Source: Bacteroidales bacterium UBA1189 (lineage in GTDB: Bacteria; Bacteroidota; Bacteroidia; Bacteroidales; Bacteroidaceae). From it: DNA of 64,000 nt. Numbering within the stretch: the first letter of the stretch is position 1; each line of letters opens with the position of its first letter. Shown here in pieces: positions 1 to 7,912 of this stretch. Made by a program: the position numbers and the translations under genes. The DNA is taken from assembly GCA_002309805.1 (NCBI GenBank), contig DBYJ01000003.1:13193-77192 (forward strand), read 5' to 3'. The notes below the pieces were generated by a model. The model saw nothing but the letters and a program-made list of their open reading frames with translations. It did no database searches and was not told the DNA's origin.

Positions 1-266
1 ACATGGGGGCTCAGATTATCCTCTGCGACCCGCACCGGGCCGTAGTCAACGGCCACGACCGTGCCTTCTGCCTCCGTGCCCGCAAGATGACCAGCCCCGA
101 TATCCGTGCGGGTATCGCTCTGCTGATTGCTGCCATGAGTGCCGAGGGAACGAGTACCATTGGCGATATTGACCAGATTGACCGCGGCTACCAGAACATC
201 GACGGACGTCTGAATGCCCTCGGCGCTCACATCCTCCGCGTACCGAGCGAGAACTTCCATTCCTGA
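1..266 (+). CDS. murA: UDP-N-acetylglucosamine 1-carboxyvinyltransferase, C-terminal part (5' end outside window)
   Basis: Cytoplasmic enzyme that transfers enolpyruvate from PEP to UDP-GlcNAc, the first committed step of peptidoglycan synthesis. Only the last ~88 codons are present, reading in the frame of position 3. The segment with ARKMTSPDIRAGIALLIAA followed by IGDIDQIDRGYQNIDGRL matches the conserved end of MurA family proteins (D-x-R-AG-A-L, then the Y-x-x-I/L-x-x-L close). The stop is 4 bases before the rimM start, so the two are co-transcribed. Upstream catalytic residues lie outside the window. Confidence 0.93.
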   Translation, partial: MGAQIILCDPHRAVVNGHDRAFCLRARKMTSPDIRAGIALLIAAMSAEGTSTIGDIDQIDRGYQNIDGRLNALGAHILRVPSENFHS

Positions 267-270
267 TACC

Positions 271-786
271 ATGATTTTGCGCGAAGAACTCCATTCCATA
301 GGCCATTTCACCCGTCCCCACGGCGTGCAAGGCGAGATGGCGCTCATGCTGACGGACGATGTGTTCGACCGTGCGGATGTGTCGTGTCTTGTCTGCTCGA
401 TGGATGGCATATTCGTGCCGTTTTTCGTGGAGGAATATCGCTATAAGACGGACAACGTAGTGTTGGTGAAGTTTGAGCATGTGGATACTGTGGAGCAGGC
501 GCGTGTGTTTACAAACAAGGAGGCGTTTGCCCTGAACAAGGAGTGTGAAGGGGAGAAACCGGATTTTGCGTGGAACGATTTCGTGGGCTTCTCGGCAGAG
601 GAAGGTATACGTGGGGCATTGGGAAATATTGTTCACGTTGATGATTCGACGATGAACGTCCTGTTCATTGTCGGGCGGCCCGACGGCTCGGAGTGCTTCA
701 TTCCTGCTCAGGAAGTGTTTATCGAAGATATCGATTACGAAAATCGTCATATAGTATTCAACTTGCCTGAAGGCCTGATAGACTGA
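271..786 (+). CDS. rimM: Ribosome maturation factor RimM
   Basis: RimM binds ribosomal protein S19 and helps mature the 30S head. The 171-residue product has the N-terminal RimM domain opening with HSIGHFTRPHGVQGEM (family signature G-x-x-x-x-x-x-G-x-x-G-x-x) and a C-terminal PRC-barrel with the usual IPAQEVFIEDID segment. The open frame extends upstream to 214, but that part overlaps murA; the ATG at 271 gives the normal family N-terminus and is preferred. It follows murA by 4 bases and precedes the LytM/dxr/rseP genes, so it is probably part of one envelope/ribosome operon. Confidence 0.93.
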   Translation: MILREELHSIGHFTRPHGVQGEMALMLTDDVFDRADVSCLVCSMDGIFVPFFVEEYRYKTDNVVLVKFEHVDTVEQARVFTNKEAFALNKECEGEKPDFAWNDFVGFSAEEGIRGALGNIVHVDDSTMNVLFIVGRPDGSECFIPAQEVFIEDIDYENRHIVFNLPEGLID

Positions 787-797
787 AGAATGAAAGG

Positions 798-889
798 GTT
801 TAACGGAGAACGTTTAACGTTTAACGAGGCTGGCGCGATGGCATCGGAGGACGTGTTCGTTAAACATTAAACCTTAAACGTTAAACGAG
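798..889 (+). repeat. 92-bp interspersed element, copy R1 (7-bp arms plus conserved core)
   Basis: Left arm consists of GTTTAAC-type 7-mers, right arm of the complementary TTAAACN 7-mers; between them lies a core beginning GGCTGGCGCGATGGCATCG. A second copy at 21496-21587 is nearly identical over 92 bp, and a partial copy lies at 31160-31213. The transcript could fold with the two arms paired. It fills the whole rimM-LytM spacer. Confidence 0.85.
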
Positions 890-904
890 AAATGAAGATT
901 AACC

Positions 905-1681
905 ATGGAAGAGAATAAATCGAATAAACCACACCGGCATGTCTGGCTTCCTATCCTTTGCGGCATAGGTGGGGTGGTGCTGGGCATAGCATTACTATGC
1001 TTTACACCACTCCGGGCACTACAGCCAGGCTACCTCACCCCCCAGTCGCGCGAGCAGGTACTCAATTTCGCTCTCCGTGTCGATTCGTTGGAGGAGGCTG
1101 TGGCTCGTCAGAATCTTTATGTCACTAATTTGCAGGATATCCTGAGGGGACGTGTCAAGGTGGATACCGTTATTTCCATTGACACGCTGACAGCTCTTCG
1201 TGCGGCAGACCTCATGGAGCAGACCGAGCGAGAAAAGGAGTTTGCCCGTCAGTACGAAGCCAATGAAAAGTACAACTTGATTACCCTCGCCTCACGGGCT
1301 GCTGGTGTGTCGGGATTAAACCTGATGGTTCCTGTGCGGGGCGTTGTGCAGCGGACGTTCGACCCTCAGCACGATGACTACGGCATCGAGGTGCTGCCTA
1401 CCGTACGCTCGTCTGTTGCAGCAGTACTTGACGGCACGGTGGTGCAGAGCGGATATACGGCCGTGAATGGCTACTCTGTTGTCATTCAGCACAACGGCGA
1501 CCTTGTTTCCGTCTATTCTCACCTCGGGACGATTGTTTGTAAGCCCGGGCAGAAAGTGCGAGGAGGTGAAGCCATCGCCGCTGTCGCCAAGGTCGCGGAC
1601 GACCAGCATCAGAACACCATCCACTTCGAACTCTGGCATAAGGGGACGGCACTCGACCCCACACTATATATTGCTTTCTAA
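905..1681 (+). CDS. LytM/M23-family protein with degenerate zinc site
   Basis: 258 residues: a short cytoplasmic lead, a membrane segment at about residues 14-36, a likely coiled-coil stretch, then a C-terminal LytM (peptidase M23) fold with the YSHLG motif and the GQKV-GG-AIA turn. Active M23 enzymes bind zinc through H-x3-D and H-x-H. Here the first site reads DYGIE and the second NTIHFEL, so several ligands seem lost. This resembles EnvC/NlpD-type non-catalytic LytM domains that regulate amidases. It sits just upstream of dxr with a 4-base gap. The family is secure; the loss of activity is inferred from missing ligands. Confidence 0.85.
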   Translation: MEENKSNKPHRHVWLPILCGIGGVVLGIALLCFTPLRALQPGYLTPQSREQVLNFALRVDSLEEAVARQNLYVTNLQDILRGRVKVDTVISIDTLTALRAADLMEQTEREKEFARQYEANEKYNLITLASRAAGVSGLNLMVPVRGVVQRTFDPQHDDYGIEVLPTVRSSVAAVLDGTVVQSGYTAVNGYSVVIQHNGDLVSVYSHLGTIVCKPGQKVRGGEAIAAVAKVADDQHQNTIHFELWHKGTALDPTLYIAF

Positions 1682-1685
1682 GGAT

Positions 1686-2852
1686 ATGAAAAATAAGAAA
1701 AAACAGATAGCCATTCTCGGCTCGACGGGAAGCATAGGCACCCAGGCGCTTCAAGTCGTTGAAGCACATCCCGACCTGTTCGAGGTGTATGCCCTGACGG
1801 CAAACAACAACGCCTCGTTGCTCATTGAGCAGGCGCGGAAGTTCGAGCCCGATGCGGTGGTTATTGCCAACGACGCCCATTACCTCAAGGTAAAGGAGGC
1901 GCTTGCCGACCTGCCCATCAAGGTGTATGCCGGAGCCGACGCCCTGTGCCAGGTGGTTGCCATGGAGCACGTGGATGTGGTGTTGGCGTCGCTGGTGGGC
2001 TATGCAGGGCTGCGTCCCACCATGGAAGCCATCCGTGCCGGCAAGGATATTGCGTTGGCCAACAAGGAGACGCTGGTTGTGGCAGGCGAACTCATAACCC
2101 GTCTGGCCATTGAATACCATGCCCCCATCCTGCCCGTCGATAGCGAGCACTCGGCCATTTTCCAATGTCTGGCTGGTGAGCCCCACAACGCTGTTGAGAA
2201 GATTATCCTCACAGCCTCGGGCGGTCCCTTCCGCACCTGGACTGCCGAGCAGATAGCCCAGGCTACGCCGGCACAGGCACTCCGTCATCCCAACTGGGAC
2301 ATGGGCGCAAAGGTTACCATCGACTCCGCCTCCATGATGAACAAGGGCTTTGAAGTGATGGAGGCCAAATGGCTGTTTGGCGTCAAGGCCGAGGATATTC
2401 AGGTGGTGGTCCATCCGCAGAGCGTTGTCCACTCCATGGTGCAGTTCATCGACGGCTCCATCAAGGCCCAGCTGGGCAGCCCCGACATGCGCCTGCCCAT
2501 CCAGTACGCCTTCTCCTATCCCAGCCGTTTGCCCTCCGACTTCCCTCGCGTGGATTTCGCCCAGCTCGGCAGCCTGACGTTCGAGGCCCCCGACCCTGTG
2601 CGTTTCCCCAACCTCCGTCTGGCTTTCGAGGCCATCCGTGGGGGCGGCAATCTGCCCTGCATCCTCAACGCCGCCAACGAGGTATGTGTGGATGCCTTCC
2701 TGCACGACCGCATCGGGTTCCTCCAGATGAGCGACGTCAACGCCGAAGTAATGAGCCGCATCCCCTTCATCGCCCATCCCGGTTACGACGACTACGTCGA
2801 GACCGACCGCATAGCCCGCGAAATGGCAAATCAAATCATCAACAAATCCTAA
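1686..2852 (+). CDS. dxr: 1-deoxy-D-xylulose 5-phosphate reductoisomerase
   Basis: Second enzyme of the MEP isoprenoid pathway: converts DXP to MEP with NADPH and a divalent metal. The 388-residue product begins MKNKKKQIAILGSTGSIG, with the NADPH-binding GSTGSIG motif, then LANKETLVVAG, the metal/substrate motif PVDSEHSAIFQ and NMGAKVTIDSASMMNKG-type segment (here W-D-M-G-A-K-V-T-I-D-S-A-S). Length is normal. The open frame extends upstream into the LytM gene, but the ATG at 1686 fits the family start and follows the previous stop by 4 bases. rseP follows by 13 bases. Confidence 0.96.
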   Translation: MKNKKKQIAILGSTGSIGTQALQVVEAHPDLFEVYALTANNNASLLIEQARKFEPDAVVIANDAHYLKVKEALADLPIKVYAGADALCQVVAMEHVDVVLASLVGYAGLRPTMEAIRAGKDIALANKETLVVAGELITRLAIEYHAPILPVDSEHSAIFQCLAGEPHNAVEKIILTASGGPFRTWTAEQIAQATPAQALRHPNWDMGAKVTIDSASMMNKGFEVMEAKWLFGVKAEDIQVVVHPQSVVHSMVQFIDGSIKAQLGSPDMRLPIQYAFSYPSRLPSDFPRVDFAQLGSLTFEAPDPVRFPNLRLAFEAIRGGGNLPCILNAANEVCVDAFLHDRIGFLQMSDVNAEVMSRIPFIAHPGYDDYVETDRIAREMANQIINKS

Positions 2853-2865
2853 ATTGTACATTCTC

Positions 2866-4374
2866 ATGACTGCTCTGATAAAAACCGCCCAGTTACTCCT
2901 CTCACTCTCCCTGTTGGTCGTCTTCCATGAGTTTGGCCATTTCCTATGGTCGAAGCTTTTCAAGACACGCGTGGACAAGTTCTATATGTTCTTTAACCCG
3001 AAGTTTTCGCTCCTACGCATCAAGCGTGTCGATGGTAAGCTGCGGGTGCGCTTCTTTGCTCCCAATGTCGAAGACCCCATCGTGGAGCTGCGGGACGAGG
3101 AAGGCAACGTGAAGAAGGACGACAAGGGCAACGCCCTCTACCGTCCCATGACCGACGAGGAGCGTGCCGCCCTCCCCAAGGGCGACTGGCGCCGCGACCC
3201 CGACAATACCGAATTTGGCATCGGCTGGGTGCCCTTCGGCGGTTACTGCCGTATCACAGGTATGGTGGACGAGACGCAGAGTGCCTCCAATCTTGCCAGT
3301 ACCCCCCAGCCCTATGAGTTCCGCACGAAGAAGTCGTGGCAACGGCTGCTCATCATGATTGGCGGCGTGGTCAACAACCTCATCCTGGCCTTCTTTGTCT
3401 ATTCTATGGTGCTCTACGCCTGGGGCGACGAGTACCGTCCCATTTCGGGCAGCAAGTACGGCATGGAGTTCAACGATTATGCCAAGGAGATTGGCTTCCA
3501 GGACCACGACGAGTTGCTGCGTACCGACAAGACCACGTTCACGCGCTTCGATGCCGACATGCTTCGTGCTATTGCTGCGGCTGACGAGGTGACTGTGCTA
3601 CGCGACGGACGCGAGGTCGCTATTTCTATCCCCGATGACCTGACCTTGCTTAACATGAATCGCGACGGCATGCCTTTCATCTCCTTCTATATGCCGATGG
3701 AGATTGATAGCGTGGCTCCCGATATGGGTGCTGCACGTGCCGGATTGCGCAAGGGCGACCGTATCGTCAGTATTAATGGCGTGGAAACCGATACCTGGAA
3801 CAGATTCAGGGGCGTTCTTGCCACATTGGCTGAGCGGGAGAAGGGCGGCGAGATTATCAACCACGATCTGCCAATCGCCTTCTTGCGCGATGGCTCGTTG
3901 GATACTTTGCTGGTCTCAGCAAGCAGTTCGTTCCAGATAGGTATCTTTTCACCCGAGCCGCCTTTCGAGTGGAAGACCGACCGCTACGGCTTTTGGGCTT
4001 CCATTCCCGCTGGCATCCGCTACGGCTGGAACACCCTGCGCGGCTATGTGAGCGACTTCAAGTACGTCTTCACCCGCGAGGGCGCCAAGAGCCTCGGCGG
4101 CTTCGGCACTATCGGCAGTATCTTCCCCGCTACGTGGGACTGGCACGCCTTCTGGATGATGACGGCCTTCCTTAGCATCATCCTCGCTTTTATGAACATC
4201 ATCCCCATCCCCGGCCTCGATGGCGGCCACGTGCTCTTCCTCCTGTGGGAAGTCATTACGGGCAAGAAGGTCTCCGACAAGGTGCTTGAGAAAGCCGAGT
4301 GGGTGGGCTTCATCCTCCTTATGGCCTTGATGGTCTATGCCAACGCCAACGACGTCGTGAGATTCCTGTTCTAA
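2866..4374 (+). CDS. rseP: Site-2 protease RseP (zinc metalloprotease M50)
   Basis: Intramembrane zinc protease that in other bacteria cleaves anti-sigma factors and clears signal-peptide remnants. The 502-residue product has the HEFGH zinc motif in the first membrane segment (about residue 22), a PDZ domain around residues 280-350 and the distal metal motif PGLDGGH near the C-terminus, with the expected hydrophobic segments. ATG at 2866 is chosen over a TTG at 2854. The middle of the protein has a long charged insertion typical of Bacteroidetes RseP. It could process the anti-sigma-like protein at 7913, but that is only speculation. Confidence 0.93.
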   Translation: MTALIKTAQLLLSLSLLVVFHEFGHFLWSKLFKTRVDKFYMFFNPKFSLLRIKRVDGKLRVRFFAPNVEDPIVELRDEEGNVKKDDKGNALYRPMTDEERAALPKGDWRRDPDNTEFGIGWVPFGGYCRITGMVDETQSASNLASTPQPYEFRTKKSWQRLLIMIGGVVNNLILAFFVYSMVLYAWGDEYRPISGSKYGMEFNDYAKEIGFQDHDELLRTDKTTFTRFDADMLRAIAAADEVTVLRDGREVAISIPDDLTLLNMNRDGMPFISFYMPMEIDSVAPDMGAARAGLRKGDRIVSINGVETDTWNRFRGVLATLAEREKGGEIINHDLPIAFLRDGSLDTLLVSASSSFQIGIFSPEPPFEWKTDRYGFWASIPAGIRYGWNTLRGYVSDFKYVFTREGAKSLGGFGTIGSIFPATWDWHAFWMMTAFLSIILAFMNIIPIPGLDGGHVLFLLWEVITGKKVSDKVLEKAEWVGFILLMALMVYANANDVVRFLF

Positions 4375-4383
4375 ATGAAAAAA

Positions 4384-4453
4384 AGACCCTCTCCCTGCTC
4401 CCCCGTGAGGGGGAGAGCTCCCCTCCACTATGGGAGGGGTTGGGGGTGGGTCT
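4384..4453. repeat. GC-rich palindromic intergenic element
   Basis: Two adjacent hairpins: CTCCCCCGTGAGGGGGAG, then CCCCTCC with GGGAGGGG, all enclosed by AGACCC...GGGTCT ends. The same kind of C/G palindromes occurs at 27839-27957, 30971-31014 and 36398-36512. It may also act as a transcript-stabilising or terminating structure after rseP. Confidence 0.7.
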
Positions 4454-4468
4454 CCTTCCGTTATTAGT

Positions 4469-5167
4469 ATGAACCTCCAGCGTCTTATAGCCGAAGGTGA
4501 GCATCAGCAGCAGGACTTCAAGTTCGAGATTACCAGCGCCTGCAAGATTGCCCGCTCGCTCTCTGCCTTTGCCAATACCGACGGCGGACGGCTGCTGATT
4601 GGCGTGAAGGATAATGGAGCTATTGCTGGCGTGCGGAGTGACGAGGAGATGTATATGGTGGAGGCTGCGGGTGAGGTGTGGTGCAATCCGCCTGTCTATC
4701 CGCGAATGACGGCCTACCGCGTGCCTGTGCCCTCGTCGGCCCACGACATGCGTACCGTTGTCATAGCCGAAATCGACCCTGTCATGCAACGTCCTGTGCG
4801 AGCCCGCTTGGAGGATGGCACTTTCCGCGCCTTTGTCCGTATTGCTGACGAGAACATTGTGGCTTCGCCTGTCCAGATGGAACTTTGGCATTCCGAGAAC
4901 AATCCTGACGGCACTCTCCTTCCGCTTTCTAACGATGAACTCTCCCTCCTCCGCCTTCTTCCCTCTAATGCGGCATCTTCAGTTTTCAATTCCCCAAGTC
5001 CTAATTCCTCGTCTTTAATTCCTAATTCTGCTCTCACCCTCCGCCAATTCTGTCGTCGCGCCCGTCTTCCCCGGCATCGTGCCATTCGCCTTCTTGCTGC
5101 CTTCATCCGCTTTGGTCTCGCTCAGGAAACCTTCCATGACCACACTTTTGTCTATAGTTCGTTGTAA
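4469..5167 (+). CDS. AlbA_2 (Schlafen-type) domain putative DNA/ATP-binding protein
   Basis: 232 residues. The N-terminal ~120 residues carry the AlbA_2/AAA_4 signature: E-x-x-x-x-DFKFE start, SLSAFANTDGGRLLIGVKDNG, then a GV..DEE segment. Such proteins are annotated as putative transcriptional regulators or ATP-binding proteins; a true function is not known. The C-terminal part (TLRQFCRRARLPRHRAIRLL) looks like a winged helix. Between them, bases 4978-5030 encode a low-complexity Ser/Asn/Pro stretch built of the AATTCCTAATTC and TTTTCAATTCC repeats that otherwise occur between genes. ATG at 4469 is preferred because upstream codons lie in the palindromic repeat. Confidence 0.8.
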   Translation: MNLQRLIAEGEHQQQDFKFEITSACKIARSLSAFANTDGGRLLIGVKDNGAIAGVRSDEEMYMVEAAGEVWCNPPVYPRMTAYRVPVPSSAHDMRTVVIAEIDPVMQRPVRARLEDGTFRAFVRIADENIVASPVQMELWHSENNPDGTLLPLSNDELSLLRLLPSNAASSVFNSPSPNSSSLIPNSALTLRQFCRRARLPRHRAIRLLAAFIRFGLAQETFHDHTFVYSSL

Positions 5168-5169
5168 CG

Positions 5170-5391
5170 CTATTCTTCCACTTCCTCAAAGTGGGCTTCG
5201 GAAACGTCGGAGGTGTCGAGAACACGGGGACGGGGTTCTTCCACCCGAGTGACGGTAGTCTTGTCCTTGGGCTCCTGATGGGTAGTGGGGCGCTGTTTCG
5301 TGGGTGTCCCAGACATACTGCGGTTAATGCGTCGTGGCAGGTAGATGAAGACGACGTACAGGAGGGCTATAAGGAGAAGAACGCGAGTCAT
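5170..5391 (-). CDS. Small single-pass membrane protein (DUF4834-like)
   Basis: 73 residues with an N-terminal membrane helix (LLLIALLYVVFIYL), a basic patch RRINRS and a polar tail ending in acidic residues. It resembles the Bacteroidetes DUF4834 family by size and layout; this is recognition from memory and not certain. It ends 2 bases from the convergent AlbA_2 stop and is downstream of pssA on the same strand (41-base gap), so probably co-transcribed with it. Function unknown. Confidence 0.7.
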   Translation of the reverse strand: MTRVLLLIALLYVVFIYLPRRINRSMSGTPTKQRPTTHQEPKDKTTVTRVEEPRPRVLDTSDVSEAHFEEVEE

Positions 5392-5432
5392 ATAAGATTG
5401 AAGATTGAGGATTGAAGATTGAATATTATGGG

Positions 5433-6218
5433 TTAGGGGTTATTCCGTTTTGCAAGAGTTTTTGAAAGAAGGGAGAGAACGATGTACCAACCAATGACGG
5501 CAGCAAAGCCTGGGATGCCAAGGAGAATGAGCAACAAGGCGCTGACGGCAAGAAAGAGGTAGCGCACACGATTTTCCTTCCAGCTGAGGTTATGGAATTT
5601 CAGCGAGAACATAGGGATGGGGCTCACCAAAAGCCATGAGAACAGCAGTACGAGGGCGATAATTAGGAATGGGGAATTAGAAATTAGGAATTGACTGGCG
5701 CACGAAGCGGCATCTGCGGGGTTAATTCCTAATTTATGATTCTTGATTTTTGCATTATATAAAAGGGCTCCCCAGAACAGGGCGTTTGCAGGGGTGGGCA
5801 GGCCGATGAAGGATGTGGTCTGACGCTCGTCGAGGTTGAATCGCGCAAGTCGCAACGCTGAAAACGCAGTCAAAAGGAAGGGGAGAAATACAAGGAAATG
5901 AGAAATAAAAAATGAGGAATTAAGAATTGGGGAATCAGGGTTAAGGATTAGTTCTGATTTCATGTAAGTATGTACTATTGCTGCTGGAGCAAGGCCGAAG
6001 GTGACGAGGTCTGCCAAAGAGTCGAGCTCCTTGCCGATGGGGGAGGAGACTTGGAAAAGGCGGGCAGTCATGCCATCGAAAAAGTCGAACAGAGCGCCTA
6101 TAATAATAAAGAGGAACGCGCGATGGAAATCGCCCTCGAAAGCGAAAGTCGTAGCTACGCAGCCTGAAAGTAAGTTGCAGCAGGTGACGGCATTAGGGAT
6201 GTGACTTTTTATTTTCAA
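5433..6218 (-). CDS. pssA: CDP-diacylglycerol-serine O-phosphatidyltransferase
   Basis: Membrane enzyme that makes phosphatidylserine from CDP-diacylglycerol and serine, precursor of phosphatidylethanolamine. The CDP-alcohol signature is intact: FDGMTAR, eight residues, G, three, D, three, D (FDGMTAR...GKELDSLAD). The open frame runs to a TTG at 6296, but a well-formed promoter at 6266-6297 overlaps that, so I choose the TTG at 6218, which gives MKIKSHIPNAVTCCNLLSG, the usual family start (261 aa). Two in-frame low-complexity insertions (bases 5661-5752 and 5899-5962) are made of AATTAGGAATT-type repeats and lengthen the protein beyond the ~235 residues common in the family. The start codon itself lies in such a repeat. 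Confidence 0.88.
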   Translation of the reverse strand: MKIKSHIPNAVTCCNLLSGCVATTFAFEGDFHRAFLFIIIGALFDFFDGMTARLFQVSSPIGKELDSLADLVTFGLAPAAIVHTYMKSELILNPDSPILNSSFFISHFLVFLPFLLTAFSALRLARFNLDERQTTSFIGLPTPANALFWGALLYNAKIKNHKLGINPADAASCASQFLISNSPFLIIALVLLFSWLLVSPIPMFSLKFHNLSWKENRVRYLFLAVSALLLILLGIPGFAAVIGWYIVLSLLSKTLAKRNNP

Positions 6219-6265
6219 CTTGTAATTGTCAATTTTGCGAGTGGGATTGTTCCATAAATAATCTG

Positions 6266-6297
6266 CAAAAATACGTTTCTTTGACGAAAGTTCCAAA
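6266..6297 (-). promoter_or_regulatory. Promoter of pssA
   Basis: On the minus strand TTTG (6294-6297) is followed after 20 bp by TATTTTTG (6266-6273), an exact match to the Bacteroidetes -33/-7 consensus. The inferred transcript starts near 6262, which rules out the longest start of pssA. Confidence 0.75.
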
Positions 6298-6314
6298 TAA
6301 AATGTGTAAATTTG
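6280..6314 (+). promoter_or_regulatory. Promoter of rnz
   Basis: TAAATTTG at 6307-6314 matches the -7 consensus; a TTTG at 6280-6283 is 23 bp upstream, slightly long. Transcription would start at about 6318-6320, at the GTG start of rnz, implying a leaderless message. Overlaps the divergent pssA promoter. Confidence 0.6.
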
Positions 6315-6318
6315 CAGC

Positions 6319-7254
6319 GTGGAACCGTTCGAAATACAGATATTAGGTTGTGGGTCGGCAAAGCCCAGTACGCGTCATAACACGTCGTCGCAGTTGGTTG
6401 ACTTGCGCAGTAAGCTTTTCATGATTGACTGTGGTGAGGGAACACAGCTGCAAATGGCTCGTTATCATGCCAGTTATGCACGGCTGAACCACATTTTCAT
6501 CAGTCACCTGCATGGGGATCATTGTTTCGGACTTATCGGGCTCATCTCCACACTGGGGATGCTGGGTAGGGGGCATGCCCATTCGCTCCACATCCATGCG
6601 TTACCTGAATTGGAGACGCTGTTGCGTCCACAGATTGACTACTTCTGCCACGAGATGCCCTACGAGGTGGTGTTCCATCCCTTCAGCTACGACCATGCAG
6701 AGGTGATTTACGATGACCGTTCCGTGACGGTAAGCACAGTTCCCCTCAACCATCGTATCCCATGCTGTGGATTTGTCTTCCGCGAGAAGGAAGGGTTGCG
6801 CCACATCCGTCGCGACATGATTGATGCCTATGAGGTTCCCATCAGTCAGATGGGGCTCATTAAGAATGGATCTGATTACGTGACTCCTGAGGGAGATGTG
6901 ATTCCCAACGAGCGACTGACCACACCTCCGACGCCTCCACGCAGTTATGCCTACTTGTGTGATACGGCTCCATTGGCTTCTGTCATCCCTCTTATTGAGG
7001 AGGTAGATGTGCTCTACCACGATGCCACGTTTGCCACTACGGAGGAGGGCAGGGCGCAGGCAACGTTCCATTCGACGGCTGCTCAGGCTGCTGCGGTAGC
7101 CTCTGCCGCAGGGGTAGGGAAGCTGGTGCTGGGGCACTACTCGTCGCGCTATGATGACGAGCGCCCGTTGCTTGACGAGGCTTTGGCTGTGTTCCCAAAC
7201 ACGGTTCTTGCCCGCGAAGGTATGAAGATTGAGGTGAACAAAAACTGCGAATAA
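6319..7254 (+). CDS. rnz: Ribonuclease Z (tRNA 3' processing)
   Basis: Zinc endonuclease of the metallo-beta-lactamase fold that trims tRNA 3' ends. 311 residues with LGCGSAKPSTRHNTSSQ at the N-terminus, the metal motif SHLHGDH at about residue 61, later Asp and His ligands (DTAP region and GHYSSRY near the C-terminus). Length is normal. Start is a GTG at 6319, the first codon in the frame and immediately after the -7 promoter element, so the message appears leaderless. Divergent from pssA. Confidence 0.93.
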   Translation: MEPFEIQILGCGSAKPSTRHNTSSQLVDLRSKLFMIDCGEGTQLQMARYHASYARLNHIFISHLHGDHCFGLIGLISTLGMLGRGHAHSLHIHALPELETLLRPQIDYFCHEMPYEVVFHPFSYDHAEVIYDDRSVTVSTVPLNHRIPCCGFVFREKEGLRHIRRDMIDAYEVPISQMGLIKNGSDYVTPEGDVIPNERLTTPPTPPRSYAYLCDTAPLASVIPLIEEVDVLYHDATFATTEEGRAQATFHSTAAQAAAVASAAGVGKLVLGHYSSRYDDERPLLDEALAVFPNTVLAREGMKIEVNKNCE

Positions 7255-7255
7255 A

Positions 7256-7287
7256 TTTGCAATTACGCTCAGTTCGATGTAATTTTG
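7256..7287 (+). promoter_or_regulatory. Promoter of the ECF sigma gene
   Basis: TTTG (7256-7259), 20 bp, TAATTTTG (7280-7287): a full match to the Bacteroidetes primary-sigma promoter. The -33 box overlaps the rnz stop region. Confidence 0.8.
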
Positions 7288-7315
7288 TGGCCGACTTTTG
7301 AAGATTGCACACAGC

Positions 7316-7861
7316 ATGGCGTTGAATGAAGAACTATTGTTGAAGCAGCTGAAGGACCCCAGGAAGGCTCACGAGGCTTTCGGGGCGGTGGTGAAGGAGT
7401 ACACCGAGCCACTCTATTGGCACTTACGTCGTATGGTGCTTGATCACGATGATGCCAACGACTTGCTGCAGAACACCTTCATCAAGGCGTGGACGAATAT
7501 CGACGGGTTTCAGGGCAATTCGAAAATTTCCACTTGGCTCTATCGTATTGCCACCAATGAGGCGCTCACGTTCCTCAACCGACAGTCGGGTACGGACGTC
7601 GTATCGCTTGACAACGACGATGCACCTCCTGTAAATCTCGAAGCCGATGAGTACTTCGATGGCGACGATTTGCAGCGCCGGCTTCAGGAAGCCTTGCAGA
7701 CTCTGCCTCCCAAGCAGCGCATGGTGTTCAACATGAAGTATTTCGACGAGATGAAATACGAGGATATGTCGGAAGTACTTGGCACCAGCGTAGGCGCACT
7801 AAAAGCCAGCTATCATTTGGCCGTCCAGAAAATTTCTGCTTTTTTTCAGGACGATATTTAA
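7316..7861 (+). CDS. ECF-type RNA polymerase sigma factor
   Basis: 181 residues in two domains. Region 2 holds DHDDANDLLQNTFIKAW, the core-binding and -10 recognition part; region 4 holds LPPKQRMVFNMKYFDEMKYE and a helix-turn-helix ending VGALKASYHLA. Gap between domains is acidic and low-complexity, as usual. ATG at 7316 is chosen over a TTG at 7298 because the promoter's inferred start is near 7292. The next gene encodes a short membrane protein of the type paired with such sigmas. Regulon unknown. Confidence 0.92.
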   Translation: MALNEELLLKQLKDPRKAHEAFGAVVKEYTEPLYWHLRRMVLDHDDANDLLQNTFIKAWTNIDGFQGNSKISTWLYRIATNEALTFLNRQSGTDVVSLDNDDAPPVNLEADEYFDGDDLQRRLQEALQTLPPKQRMVFNMKYFDEMKYEDMSEVLGTSVGALKASYHLAVQKISAFFQDDI

Positions 7862-7912
7862 ACTTTTTAATAAACACATAGTCATAGAAGCGTAAAGAAA
7901 GGAAAAACAAAC

